Positions 1-12,447 of a stretch of 64,000 bases of DNA are shown in pieces. The notes under the pieces are model-generated. The model made no database searches. It saw only the letters and a program-made list of their open reading frames with translations, and was not told where the DNA came from. The position numbers and the translations under genes are program-made. The number at the start of each line of letters is the position of its first letter. Position 1 is the first letter of the stretch. The stretch comes from Rhabditophanes sp. KR3021 (lineage: Eukaryota > Nematoda > Chromadorea > Rhabditida > Alloionematidae). The stretch lies in the NCBI GenBank assembly GCA_963281155.1, contig CAUJLY010000004.1, positions 5,208,001-5,272,000 of the forward strand. The letters are read 5' to 3'.

Positions 1-300
1 TTGATCCATCTTCCATAACAGAATAAAACAGAGTATTTTTTGAAAATGGATCTATGATCAAATTATTTTGATTTGAAAAAATATGTTGATGCAAGTATGA
101 ATATTGATCATCGCTTGGGATGGCTACAAAAACTATAAACCAAAACAGATTATTTGACAGCACAAACATCACTTACAGTTTTTGTTTAATTGGGTGTAAT
201 CAAATTGGTTTTGAGCAAAAGAAATTTTATAGCTTTCGAAATCCCTATCTATTAGCTGTGAATCAGGTTTAAGATCAACAGTAACGATAGACTTGGACAT
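1..300 (-). CDS. Partial unknown protein, 5' end of a gene running off the left edge
   Basis: Two exons can be read on the minus strand: 177..300 starting with ATG (MSKSIVTVDLKPDS...) and ending at a consensus GTAAGT donor, then 1..132 after a TATAG acceptor. The phases agree and the second exon stays open to the window edge, giving about 85 residues. No signal peptide, membrane segment or recognised domain is visible. The acceptor could equally be nine bases further in, which keeps the frame. I do not recognise the family. Confidence 0.55.
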
Positions 301-520
301 GCTTTAAAGATATCAAAAGTGTAGTTTATTAGATCGTTTAATAAAAGGCTATATGATTTGAACTATTGGAATTACGAGTACTAAATTATTGTCCTGACAA
401 TTAGATTTAAACAAAATTTAAATTTAATGATTACAAATGTATAATAGATAAATAGGTTAAATTCGAGCTCTTGCGATTCAGTCTACAATTCTGTTACACG
501 TACACTGTCATTAAGCAAAG

Positions 521-1078
521 ATGCCAAATCAGAAAAGCTCAACGAAAGATTCAAGTAAAAGTATTAGCAAAGGGAGTAAAGATGCATGTGTGGATAACCC
601 TGCTAAAGGAAGTCTTTTGTTTATTGAATTCCACTGGAGAGTGTTCGACACTGTAATTATTGGACAATTAATCATGGTTGCTTCAATGCTTTTGCATGCC
701 TTTCTTTTACTCGCTTTTGGATCAACATTTAATGAAATTTGTGGTTATCTAGTCTTAGCTCTTTACCTTTTTTTGCCCACTCTTCCAGCTTACAAATGCA
801 TGGCTAATGCCGATGCTTACGCTGGAGTTGCTGCTTTTTCTATTCTTCAATTGCTTGAAGGTATGTACTGCATTATTAAAGCGTCCTTCATTTGTATCGA
901 AAATTCCAACCTACCCACGCAAACTATCATGCGTTTAAACTTAATCTATATGGTTTGTGTGTATCAATTTGTAAGCGTCGTTGCAGTATCAACCATTCCA
1001 TTTAGAAAAATCGGTCTCGCTGATGTTGAAAAACTGATGGGAACTAAAAAATCACCATCTAAGAAAATTGCTCCATAA
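521..1078 (+). CDS. Four-helix integral membrane protein, unknown
   Basis: A single-exon frame of 185 residues. The N-terminus (about 1-30) is hydrophilic and rich in Ser and Lys. Four hydrophobic segments follow at roughly 42-65, 68-88, 95-120 and 135-158, and the tail is short and basic (KKSPSKKIAP). No cleavable signal peptide is evident. The layout resembles small tetraspanning proteins such as MARVEL or LAPTM-like families, but no diagnostic motif is present, so I do not assign one. An AATAAA-like signal lies near 1288. A coding role is supported by the length and the regular helix pattern. Confidence 0.6.
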   Translation: MPNQKSSTKDSSKSISKGSKDACVDNPAKGSLLFIEFHWRVFDTVIIGQLIMVASMLLHAFLLLAFGSTFNEICGYLVLALYLFLPTLPAYKCMANADAYAGVAAFSILQLLEGMYCIIKASFICIENSNLPTQTIMRLNLIYMVCVYQFVSVVAVSTIPFRKIGLADVEKLMGTKKSPSKKIAP

Positions 1079-1456
1079 TTTGATGTATTTGAAGGTACTT
1101 GCATATTATGAATTGTAATCAGATTATTTACTATGCAGATTTATTGTATGATAAAAGCGGATAATTAAAGTTTATGAGTAAAATGAAATAATTCTTAATG
1201 TGTTTCCTATCATTTCCACGATTCATCTTAATTTTCATCATATTTAGTTAATTACATAAAAAGATTAAGGGTTAGCTCTTATTTTCAATAAATACACACA
1301 ATTGAATTGCAAAAATAAGTTGATATTTGCTTGAATTTTGATACTTATTCGAATTTGTTTATGAAAAGAGTTGGCAAACTTATCATTCATTAGAGAAGGT
1401 TTTATTACAAAATATTAGTTAGTATTGAGAGTGGAGTCAAATTGTTAGTAAGAGAA
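1079..1456. other. Intergenic spacer between convergent genes
   Basis: AT-rich spacer holding the 3' ends of the convergent membrane-protein gene and threonine dehydrogenase gene. I see an AATAAA motif near 1288 and nothing else. Confidence 0.5.
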
Positions 1457-2777
<1,321 letters not shown>

Positions 2778-3565
2778 GATTTCAAGATCTATAAAGAGAG
2801 GAACGAAACGTGTTAATACAATTGCTTTTCAAATTATTCAAAAAATGTCTAAGTCTTAAAGTACGCGCAAATATAGGCAATACTAATATCCAGATATTAA
2901 GCAGTGTAACTAAAGTCTTTAAATTGTGTACAGCATTTAATTTAGAAAGAATTTTATTGTTTTTATATTTCTATAAAAAATTATAAATATTTTGAAGGTT
3001 CATTTTTTATTAAATATGTTAAATTGAGATGTAAGCTGACACACTGTAGAATTAGTAATTAGTTCAAAATAATTGGGCACGTGTGGCTGAATTCCTTTTA
3101 TATTAGTATGGTTAGATTGATCAGCCCATAATTAGATAATTGAATAAGATCAAACTTTGTTCACATAATGTAAATCAAGTTTGGTTAATTGAGAATGTGA
3201 CAGGAAATCGTACTTTTTTAAGAATATTCGAAATGCACACACGCGCAACGAATTACTTGTTTCACAAATAACCTTCTAATTACAATTATTGCGTGAAGAT
3301 GATTAAATATCTCAATTATTCTTTTCATTCTTGTCTGAAGATTTACAAAATGTGACTTATTAATTAATTTATGTCATTTGCATATTATTTTCAACGAAAT
3401 AAATACACTATTTTTTTCACATTATAAATCATTTTAAACTTTGTAATGAATAAAACCCAATTTACAACAAATATAAACAAGTATTATGGCTTTATTGTAA
3501 TAAATATAATTTTTTTAAAAACCAATTTTGGTGATGAATGCATATGTTATCTACAACATTTGTTT
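2778..3565. other. Intergenic spacer, AT-rich
   Basis: Upstream region of the threonine dehydrogenase gene and downstream region of the kish gene, both on the minus strand. Very AT-rich, with no open frame, repeat array or RNA gene that I can support. Confidence 0.5.
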
Positions 3566-3870
3566 CTAAAAGACCAATGTTATAAAAGCAATAACAAAGC
3601 AACTTAAAGCAACATAAATACTGAGTCTTTCTCCAATTCTGGCACATTTCCAAAAAGTTCCAGCAATTCTAAATTACAACAATTAGCCTACATAATTCTT
3701 TTGTCATTCTTACCCTTCTTTATTTCTGTCAATTATTTTTGGGAATAAACCCCTGATAAAAGCACATGTACAGATCAGCAATAAAACAACTGTAAATAAA
3801 CTTTGGAAATTGAACAAAGCTGACTAAAATAAATCCTATGAGACACCACATTAGCTATAACACTTACCAT
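3566..3870 (-). CDS. tmem167: Kish / TMEM167 secretory-pathway membrane protein
   Basis: A 71-residue protein spread over three exons: 3868..3870 (only the ATG), 3714..3823 and 3566..3668. All junctions are GT-AG and the frame closes exactly. The product starts [20 protein letters not shown] and contains [14 protein letters not shown], the signature of the eukaryote-wide kish family, followed by a second hydrophobic helix and a stop. The family protein is about 72 residues and acts in the early secretory pathway at the Golgi. The gene is divergent from CSTF2, with about 210 bp between the two start codons. Too short and split for simple frame scans to find. Confidence 0.9.
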
Positions 3871-4080
3871 TTTATAATACTAAAATAATGTTAAATAGAA
3901 TGTTTCTGGAACAATAATATTAAACAGAATGTCGTGCAAACTTAGTATGTGGAATACGCATTATACCAATTTCGACTGGCTTTCTTTACAAAGGACATTG
4001 AATTAACAACTTTTAAAATCTAAGATCTATTTTTTTGTACTATAATATTATAGATCAACTATATTTATAATTTCATCAGT

Positions 4081-5184
4081 ATGAATTTTCGTGGTAATCA
4101 AGACCAAGGAAATAACCCTGGATATAACAGAGGTAGAAACTCTATTTTCGTAGGAAACATCAGTTATGAAGTAACAGAAGATACTATCAAAGGGATTTTT
4201 TCACAGGTACAACAATACTTACGTTTAACATAAATTGATACAAATATTTTTTAGGTCGGACCAATCATTCACATGAAAATGGTACATGATAGGGACACCG
4301 GAAAGCCTAGAGGTTACGGATTCATTGAATACGCTGATATACAAACTGCCGAAACAGCTATTCGTAACTTAAATCAGTATGATCTCAATGGCAGAAAATT
4401 GCGTGTAGATTCGGCTGCGGCTGACCGAGATGAAGATCAGAGCAACAAACCGGAGGCAAATAGTAATCATCAGCAGCAATTGCAGCAAACAACCCTAGCT
4501 CCAGCATCTTCTACAAATAACAGCGCTCCACAAACTGACGCCAGTCAAATCAAAGGAAAACAAGACGAGAGCTTTTTATTTGGCCCACGTGTAGAACCTG
4601 GTACGGAGACTGAACACATAGCAAGAACCGTAGCTTCGATGTCCCCAGAATCAATGATTAATGTTTTAAAAGATATGAGAGATTCCGCAATCAAATGCCC
4701 GACTGAAACGAAAAATTTATTAGCATACAATCCTCAATTATCGTATGCTTTACTGCAAATGCAAGTAGCTTTGGGCATAGTCAGTTTGGAAGATGCAAAG
4801 TCATTGGCACACTTTGACATATCTGCTGAACCTTTTCATACAAGGAAGGCAGAAAGAAATTTTGAAAATTCTCATAGTAGAGATACACCACTAATTACAT
4901 CGCCGCCACCGATTGTTAGAGGGCCAGGACCATCCAGAAATGTTGTTTCGCCAATAAACAATGCTCCTCCACCACATCACAAGACTTTCAATAATAGACC
5001 AGATATGAGAATTCCTCCACCTAACGTCATTTCGCCACCAGCGCCAATACCTCCTGGCAATGACGAATTAGATACCAACTTACTGATGAGTTTGCTGCAT
5101 TTAACTCCGGAACAAATCGAACTATTGCCCCCAGAAGACAAACAAAGAGTATTATTTATTCAAAGCGAATTCAAAAACCTTTAA
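4081..5184 (+). CDS. cpf-2: Cleavage stimulation factor subunit 2 (CstF-64)
   Basis: Nuclear RNA-binding subunit of the cleavage stimulation factor that recognises the GU-rich element during mRNA 3'-end formation. Two exons, 4081..4206 and 4255..5184, around a 48-nt intron; 351 residues. The RNA recognition motif lies at about 22-97 with RNP2 IFVGNI and RNP1 RGYGFIEY. A Gln/Asn-rich linker precedes the conserved hinge (about 150-230, contains MINVLKDM), which binds CstF-77 and symplekin in the family. A Pro-rich stretch leads to the C-terminal three-helix domain ending LTPEQIELLPPEDKQRV. Shorter than the human protein because the long Gly/Pro and MEARA-repeat region is missing. A polyadenylation signal follows the stop. 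Confidence 0.93.
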
Positions 5185-5693
5185 CTGTTTTCTTATTTGT
5201 TAAATATCAATAAATTCTTTTTTTCACATTACCAATAACATATCATTTTATCTTTTTAATGATTAGATTATGATAATGATTGCTTTTAATATCTGGTAAA
5301 AACAGTTTAAAAGATGCATCTTGCAATCTGTCATTCCCTATCAAAATAGACTTATCATAAAATTGATGAAAGACACATGCATTGTTTTGTATTATAAAAA
5401 GACATTTCATGTCATAGTTTTCCTATTGGTCCTATAAGTCTAAATCCATTTATTCACTGGACTACACATATTAGCGTATATTGTATGTCTAGTGCTTTGC
5501 ATGCTCTCTCAAAATATATATTCCACATAACAATCAATAATATTTGCTCTTATCTTTGTGGTCATATTTTTGTGTATACATAGGCATAAAGTTGTCAAGA
5601 AAGCTAGTATAGTGCGTAATTTTGTTAATTTGAATTGCCAATTATTTTAGTTATTATCAGTTGCTTCTTTTGATACCCATATGCAGCTAAAGA
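5185..5693. other. Intergenic spacer before AP-3 delta
   Basis: About 510 bp of AT-rich DNA between two plus-strand genes. It holds the CSTF2 polyadenylation signal (AATAAA near 5210) and presumably the AP-3 delta promoter. No other feature seen. Confidence 0.45.
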
Positions 5694-8600
5694 ATGGCTC
5701 TTGTAAAGTTTAGATCTAATTTGGATCATTTGTTTGATAAGAACTTAAAGGATTTAGTTCGCGGAATACGTAGTAACAAGGACAATGAGGTATGTTTCAA
5801 TTATGGAAATATTAATAAATGTTTATGTAGTCCAAATACATCACTCAATGTATGGAGGAAATAAAGACAGAACTGAAGCATCCTGATACTTTTGTTAAGG
5901 CAAATGCAATTGAAAAATTGGCATATTTGCAAATGTTAGGATATGACATATCATGGGCCGCTTTCAATATTGTAGAAGTTATGTGTAGCCGTACCTTCTG
6001 TGTAAAAAGAGTGGGCTATTTGGCGGCAACTCAATGCTTTCGGGAACATTCAGATATCTTAATGCTTACCACAAATATGGTTCGCAAAGATCTACAATCA
6101 TCAAACTTATATCATGTTGGGATTGCTCTATCGGGATTAGCTTGCTTTGTAACACCTGACTTAGCTAGAGATTTGGCCACAGACGTGGTCAACTTGCTAT
6201 CATCATCTAGGCCATATGTCAGAAAAAAGGCTGTTTTATTGCTGTATAAAATCTTTTTGAAATATCCTGAAAGTTTAAAACCCACATTTCCAACTTTAAA
6301 AGAGAAATTGGAAGATGAAGATGCTGGAGTGCAATCTGCAGCTGTCAATGTTATTTGTGAACTGGCAAGAAAAAATCCCAAGAATTACATAACTTTGGCA
6401 CCCGTCTTTTTTAAACTTATGACGACTAGTTCAAACAACTGGATGTTGATAAAGGTAAATATTTTTGATATGGCTAGTTGTGAAAACAATAATCGAAAGT
6501 ACTATATTGAATTTATTATTTTAGATTATCAAATTATTCGGAGCACTAGTACCAATTGAACCAAGACTTGGTAAAAAATTGTTGGAGCCATTAACAAATT
6601 TGATTAATTCAACATCAGCAATGTCATTACTTTATGAATGCATAAATACAGTCGTTGCAGTTCTAATTAGTATTTCAAGTGGTGGCCCAGGTATACGAAG
6701 GGAAAAATATTTATTAAAACTAAAGGGGGATATCAAAATACTTATTAAGTTAATTATCAGAGGTCATTTTAAGATCGAACGTCATTTTAAGTAAGATGTC
6801 AGCAACAGCACATGCATTTCATGATGGTAAAATAGCTTGTAGTGTGAACGTTTAAAGTTGATTTATTTTTACATTTTCTGTAAGCAAGAGTCCAATTAGG
6901 TAGATAAAATCCATGGAAAAAAGTCGTCATGTTTATTTGGCTTGAACCAGTATCAGTAAACATCATGCATATATCAGCAAAGTACATTAAACTCGTTGTT
7001 TCATCTAAAGCTTTCTCACAAAACACTTTCTTCGAACATATGTAACCAACTAATCCATGTTTCAACTTGAGAACTTCACTTGGATGGTCAAATGCTTTGG
7101 TGAATTAGACGTCATATTAAACTCCTCTTCAATCACGTCCGTGTAAGCTTCAACTCTTGGCCTACTTCTATTTAGCAGCTTCCCATGTTCAGTTAAATTT
7201 AAGTCATCGTTTCTTTGAAGCAAACTAAAAAATGAGTTGGATATGGTGGCTTGCCTGGAACTAAAACGATTGGTCATTATTTAAATAGAGAACTTACCTC
7301 AGCTGTCGGAACTTCTTTTCTATCAGCAGACGACGACAGTTCATCAACAATATGTAGCTCTTTTCCAGAGGCTTCGTAGTTCAGTTGTCTCATACCAAGA
7401 GATACAGTCACCATCTCATCTTTGCTTCTCTTGAGATTGTCCTTGACATCAATTATCTTCATAGTTTAACTCCAGTTTAAGTGAATGGAGAACTAAAATA
7501 AGGAGGCAATAATTGATAGATGTCATAAGTTAAATAACAACATAAATACATTAGAAGCAATCACAAATTTGGAAGTAACTAATATTCATAATATAAAAAA
7601 TATTTTTTTTAAAAAGAAACCTTTGGTTTATAATTTGTTTAAAAATTACACTTAACACATAATATCTGTTTCAGGAGATCACACTGCTTCTATTCAATTG
7701 TGCGTTCAAAAGCTTGGTGTTTTGATAGAAGACTCCGACCAAAACTTGAAATATTTAGGATTACTGGCCATGGGTCGTATTTTGGCAACTCATCCAAAGG
7801 CCGTACAAGCACACAAGGATATCGTGTTGCGATGCCTAGATGATAAAGATGAAAGCATCCGTATTCGTGCCCTGGACTTGCTTTACGGAATGGTGTCAAA
7901 GAAAAATATAATGGAAATTGTGAAAAAATTAATGGAACATGTAAATTTGGGGATAATATTTTAAAACGTATTCAATGGGTGCACAAAAAGAAAAATGTTT
8001 TAAAATTAATTTTACGAGTTGACTGTTCTTTTAAAGACTCATGTATTTGACAAGTGGCAATGATTGTATGGTGTCAGAATTAGTTATCTGACGACAAAAG
8101 CATTCATTGAGATGGCTTCTACAATTTTAGCCGCATTTTTAGAAGGATAAATCTTTTTGATAAGTCCCGTTCAAATCCAACAATTAATGGATTAATAGAG
8201 AAGTAACATCGCACTATTTACTCCTTCCACTGCGATAATTCATTGAATTCTTTTTTGATCTCGCCGGCTTTATTGACGGGGTTGAATTTTTTTATAGATT
8301 CTATTAACTCCTTAAGATATCTTATTTTTCATGTCTAACAAGCGCAGTAGCATGCTCATAATAATTTCACAAGTTGAATACTTCAGGTCATTTCCGTCAT
8401 GCTTAGAATTACAAAAAGCAGGTTTATCGTACTTCTTTATTTGAGAGCTATAAACATTTGTTGTAAGTAGTTTTGTCACCTCAATTCCCAAGATTCTTAT
8501 TCACTCGTAATGAACTAGATTCAAGATCTAGTTGAAAACAGCTCCAAGAGATTGACTGGACGAGTCTTGGTTAGTCACACGCATACACTTATCTTAAATT

Positions 8601-11600
8601 TAGGCGATATCTTCTGAGGATTTAACAAAATAACACAAATGTCTACGTTAGTTTCTGTCTTGAACACATCTAATATTTTGGTCAATCACATTAAAATTTA
8701 AAAAAAACAACGTTTTGACGTATTGCATACGTTCATTTATTAATATTGTTGCTCATGTTGCAGGTAGACCAGGCTGAAGGCTCTTATTACAGAAACGAGT
8801 TGCTTTCGCGAATTACATCAATTTGTTCATACAACAACTATGCATACATTACTCAATTTGAATGGTATATTAGTGTCTTGGTTGAATTGACTAAAGTTGA
8901 AAGTGCTAATCATGGAAAATTGATGCATGGCCAACGTAAGTAAATAATAATAAAAAAGTTAATTAAAAGCTAACAAATATTTGAACTTCTTTATATTTAT
9001 TTAGATTGTTTTTATATAACTTATTTACACTTTTTTATCATAATTTATTTGCATTTTTAGATTCTAAATCCAATTCAACCAAGGGTGGATCAGGTGATAT
9101 AACAACTGGGCAACTGATTTCTGAACAAATTCAAGATGTTTCCGTAAGAGTGCAGAGTATCAGACACTTTAGTGTTAGCCAAATGGCTTTGCTGGTCGAA
9201 AACGGAACCTTACTTTTGGCAGGTTTGTTAAAATAAAAAGGGTAAAAATAGAGGATAAATAAGTGAATTATAAAGCTCATCTTAAATCAACACGTTCTTT
9301 GGCATCTAAAAACTCATCACAATTCGGTACTTTCTCTTTGCAAATTCGTTCTTTTATATCAGCCCATATAGTGTTGAGCAGATTCCAGAATAGCACAGAG
9401 TTGTCAGTGTTAGCTCTACGAATAATCTTTAAAAAAGTTGCTTCTTTCCGAATCATATTTTCCTCAGGTTCTTGTTTAGAAGCAAGAATAGGACTTTCTT
9501 CTTCATCGTCACTAATACAAATAACTTCAGGTTCTTGTTTAGGATCTAAAGTAGTTAATATATAATTTAACAGTTATATTAACCTATCAAGATATTTTTC
9601 TTTTCAGCAGCTTTTCTACCAACAAGATCAGCGTTGGTTAAAAGAAAATGATTAATAAGTTAATAGACCATTTAAACATACCTCTATCGATAAACGGTTT
9701 ACTTCTTACAAAAAAAGCACTGCTGACAATTCTTGAAACCTTGACATTAGGCTTCTCCTCCAAACTAGCGTCTCGTGCTAAATCACCACTCAATGCACGA
9801 TCTATTTCCTTATCTCTTTTTCTAGAATTCTCAGACATTTAGGTAAATGAGACCATAAATGAGACGATGTTGTGCAACTGAATCAAATGAGTAATTAAAT
9901 TAGGGCTCAAACATGATGACATGCAAATGCCTTTCAGCTAATGCTCATATTTCGAATGAACAACGTACTAAAAAGCTGTTGGTATACAGTGAATGTACTT
10001 TTAAAAATGATTAAAATTGTTAAACATCTATTATATTAATACTAAAATAATTTGGCAGGAAGTAGCCAGCATCGAAACAACATTAGCGAAGTGTTATTGG
10101 CAGCTGCGTGGATTTGCGGAGAATATGCTGAGCATCTCAGTGACCCACATAAGGTCATTGAAAGCATGCTGAAGACAAAAATTAGCTTAATGCCAGGGCA
10201 TATATTGAGTGTTTATGTCCAAAATATCGGAAAGCTTTATGCCATTTTGATAAACCAATATGAGAAAGAAGACGACTGGGACGCCGTTGAGACATTGGAC
10301 AATTTGATGTTGTCTAAATTACCCGAATTTCAAATATGTGACCATCTTGAGGCGCAGGAACGAGCCTGTAACTTACATGAATTGGTGAAGTTTGTAGAGG
10401 CTAAGCATAACTCAAGAGAAAAGATGGGAGCTTGTTGTTTAGAACTGTATGAAGGTGAATTAAATCCCGTTGCTGCCAAAGCCCAGAGAAAAGTACCCGT
10501 CCCAGAAGGATTAATCTTGGATACATGGATTGGCGAACCATTCCCAGAAACAGATAACGAAGAGTCTTCAGATGAAAGCGAGCCAGAACCTGTGACAAAA
10601 GGTCACAAACATGTTCATCAAGTTCCCTCTATTGAGAGCACAAAGTTAAATCATTCCAAAAAGATATCTAGTTCCGAGTTAAAGAAACAACGAGACCAGA
10701 TGGTAGAAAACAATCCTTATTATGTAAAGACATCCAAAAAGATTGAAGTGAAGGATGAAAAGAAAGTAGTTTATCCAATCAAAAAAGGTGAAAATGCATC
10801 CATCATCACAGAGTTACAAAGCCCCCTGGAAATACCAGGTGTCCTGGGAATGACACGTTACATGGCGCAAAAGGAAAATACTTTATCTTGGAGTAAAACA
10901 AAGAAGGAAAAAGTTTCGAGTAAAGGAAAGAAGAAAAAGTCTAAGAAGAGTAAGAAAAATGAGGGAAAAGAAGAATTATCTGTTCTCAGTTCTTCTCCTA
11001 GTGAAGATGAAGAAGAGCATGTTGTCGTTGACCATGTCGTAAATAGAGCTGAGGGTGAAATGCCTGAAAATGCGCTTAGCACTGATGAGGAAGTAGATGA
11101 AAATGATTTGGATAATGAATTTAAAGCACTAAACATCGATCTTGACGAACCTGTTAAGGAGTCTGAAAAATTAACTAGTGTTAAGCCATATGAAAGAGCA
11201 CCGGAAAAAGAGAGCAGAATTTATCATGTGCCCCCACCTTTGTTAACATCGGCATCAGCTATACTACAAACTGAGCAATTAAAAGTTAAGGAGAAAAAAG
11301 GAAAAGGCAAAAAGACAAAAAAAACAAAAAAGACCAATAAAAGCGATAAGGACTTAATTGTTGATATTGATCCATTCGCCACTAAGGAGAATTATGACGT
11401 CATTCAAAGTAGCTCCACAGCTGCAAATACTCCAAGCAAGCAAAATGATGAATTTTCACAATCAACTCCCCCATGTGATATGTATATTCCGATAGGAGAA
11501 AATGACAATTTGAAAATAGTTTACAGAGTATTAAAAATGAAAGAAAAATTTAGTGATATTACTATCGGTGTCATCTTTAAGAATAAGTCAACATTCAGCA

Positions 11601-12217
11601 TTGAAAAACTTGATTTTAACTTTACAAATACAATGAATACTTCGCTCGTTCAAAATAGACACAACCTAATTGAAGGCGATTTGCCATTACAACTTTTGCC
11701 AGGCCTAAGTAGTGAATATTTCTTTAACTTTGCCGTCAAAGATCATACAGTTTCTCAAAAAATAAGAGCTTCTTTTAGTTATTTTATTGAAAGATCAAGT
11801 GATACCAAAGCTGAAGAGAATATAGATATCAGAGTTGTATTTCCTTCAATGAGTTTTCTATCATACCGTGAAATTGGAACTGTTGCTTTTGAATCATTGC
11901 TACAAAATACTAAAGAATTGGCGGAAAACTACTCGACTAAAATCCCATCAGAAGGACTTAATTTGGACCTTGTAATTGCCAAATTGGTTAGCCACAATTT
12001 TTATTTAGTTCATAAGCCAACTGATAACTGTGCATCAATGTATGGTGTGCTTGTAAGCAACAATGAAGACAAACAATTATGTATCTTAGTGAAAGTTTCT
12101 GGAGATAATATCAACTTTGATATTAGAGGAAACGATTCACAATTAGTTCATTCAATATCAACTGATTTTAAGGATTTGTTTGCTAAAACAACATTAATTT
12201 CAACCAATGACATTTAA
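5694..12217 (+). CDS. apd-3: AP-3 complex subunit delta (delta-adaptin)
   Basis: Large subunit of the AP-3 adaptor, which sorts cargo from endosomes and Golgi to lysosome-related organelles. Seven exons, all phases consistent: 5694..5789, 5831..6454, 6525..6690, 7675..7940, 8764..8935, 9061..9222 and 10059..12217; 1214 residues, close to the vertebrate protein. The N-terminal adaptin solenoid is clear: FDKNLKDLVRGIRSNK, QCMEEIKTELK, the NNWMLIKIIKLFGALVPIEP helices and WICGEYAEHL. From about residue 700 the protein becomes Lys/Glu/Ser-rich with several KKKSKKSKK runs, as in delta-adaptin hinge regions, then ends in an ear-like domain. The ATG gives the family N-terminus directly. Introns 3, 4 and 6 (984, 823 and 836 nt) are far longer than the others and each carries antisense coding sequence. 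Confidence 0.93.
6799..7462 (-). pseudogene. Antisense coding relic in AP-3 delta intron 3, GIY-YIG-like C-terminus
   Basis: Three consecutive minus-strand frames (7462 down, 7277 down, 7065 down) read as protein but do not join in one frame. The first ends at a GTAAGT donor and the next follows a TTTTAG acceptor after about 30 nt, suggesting the sequence once carried its own intron and is not a processed copy. The last part reads SKKVFCEKALDETTSLM, then FTDTGSSQINM and LPNWTLAYRK. This spacing resembles the end of the LEM-3/ANKLE1 GIY-YIG domain (EA-x-x-E, then LTN, then a Trp-containing segment). The match is weak and is my alignment by eye. It is antisense to the host gene. Confidence 0.45.
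8218..8640 (-). pseudogene. Antisense coding relic in AP-3 delta intron 4
   Basis: A broken minus-strand frame reads RILGIEVTKLLTTN and then IKKYDKPAFCNSKHDG before a stop near 8312. A shifted frame continues as KELIESIKKFNPVNKAGEIK to a stop at 8218. The LGIE-x-x-x-LLTTN segment resembles the LGL-x-x-LTN element that ends the LEM-3/ANKLE1 GIY-YIG domain. There are stops and frameshifts, so it is decayed. Like its neighbours it is antisense to the host and fills much of an 823-nt intron. Family assignment is tentative. Confidence 0.35.
9277..9838 (-). CDS. Nested gene in AP-3 delta intron 6, acidic protein with a SIM-like motif
   Basis: Two exons, 9682..9838 (ATG, ending at a GTATGT donor) and 9277..9545, join in frame to give 141 residues and lie wholly inside an intron of the opposite-strand AP-3 delta gene. 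The N-terminus is charged (MSENSRKRDKEIDRAL). The middle carries PEVICISDDEEES, which looks like a SUMO-interaction motif with its acidic flank, with KQEPE occurring twice. The C-terminal part is probably helical. A possible extra segment at about 9572-9603 would break the frame; interestingly, read in the frame that joins the last exon it contains LTNAD, as in the nuclease relics elsewhere in this window. No known family recognised; it may be a live or recently dead member of the nested family. Confidence 0.5.
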
Positions 12218-12447
12218 TCAAAATAAATTAATTTAACTTTATAATATTTCAAGTTGTACAATATATATTAAGCTTTTGTTTATAAGAAAAGTAAATTTTA
12301 ATTACATACATAATGAATTTACAGATAGTGTAAGAGCTGTATAATTTGGAAATTGAATAAAAGTTAATTTACAAATAGCACCATTGGATACAATATAAAG
12401 TTACAAATGATACAGTTGAATACATCATTAATTTACGAATATGTACA

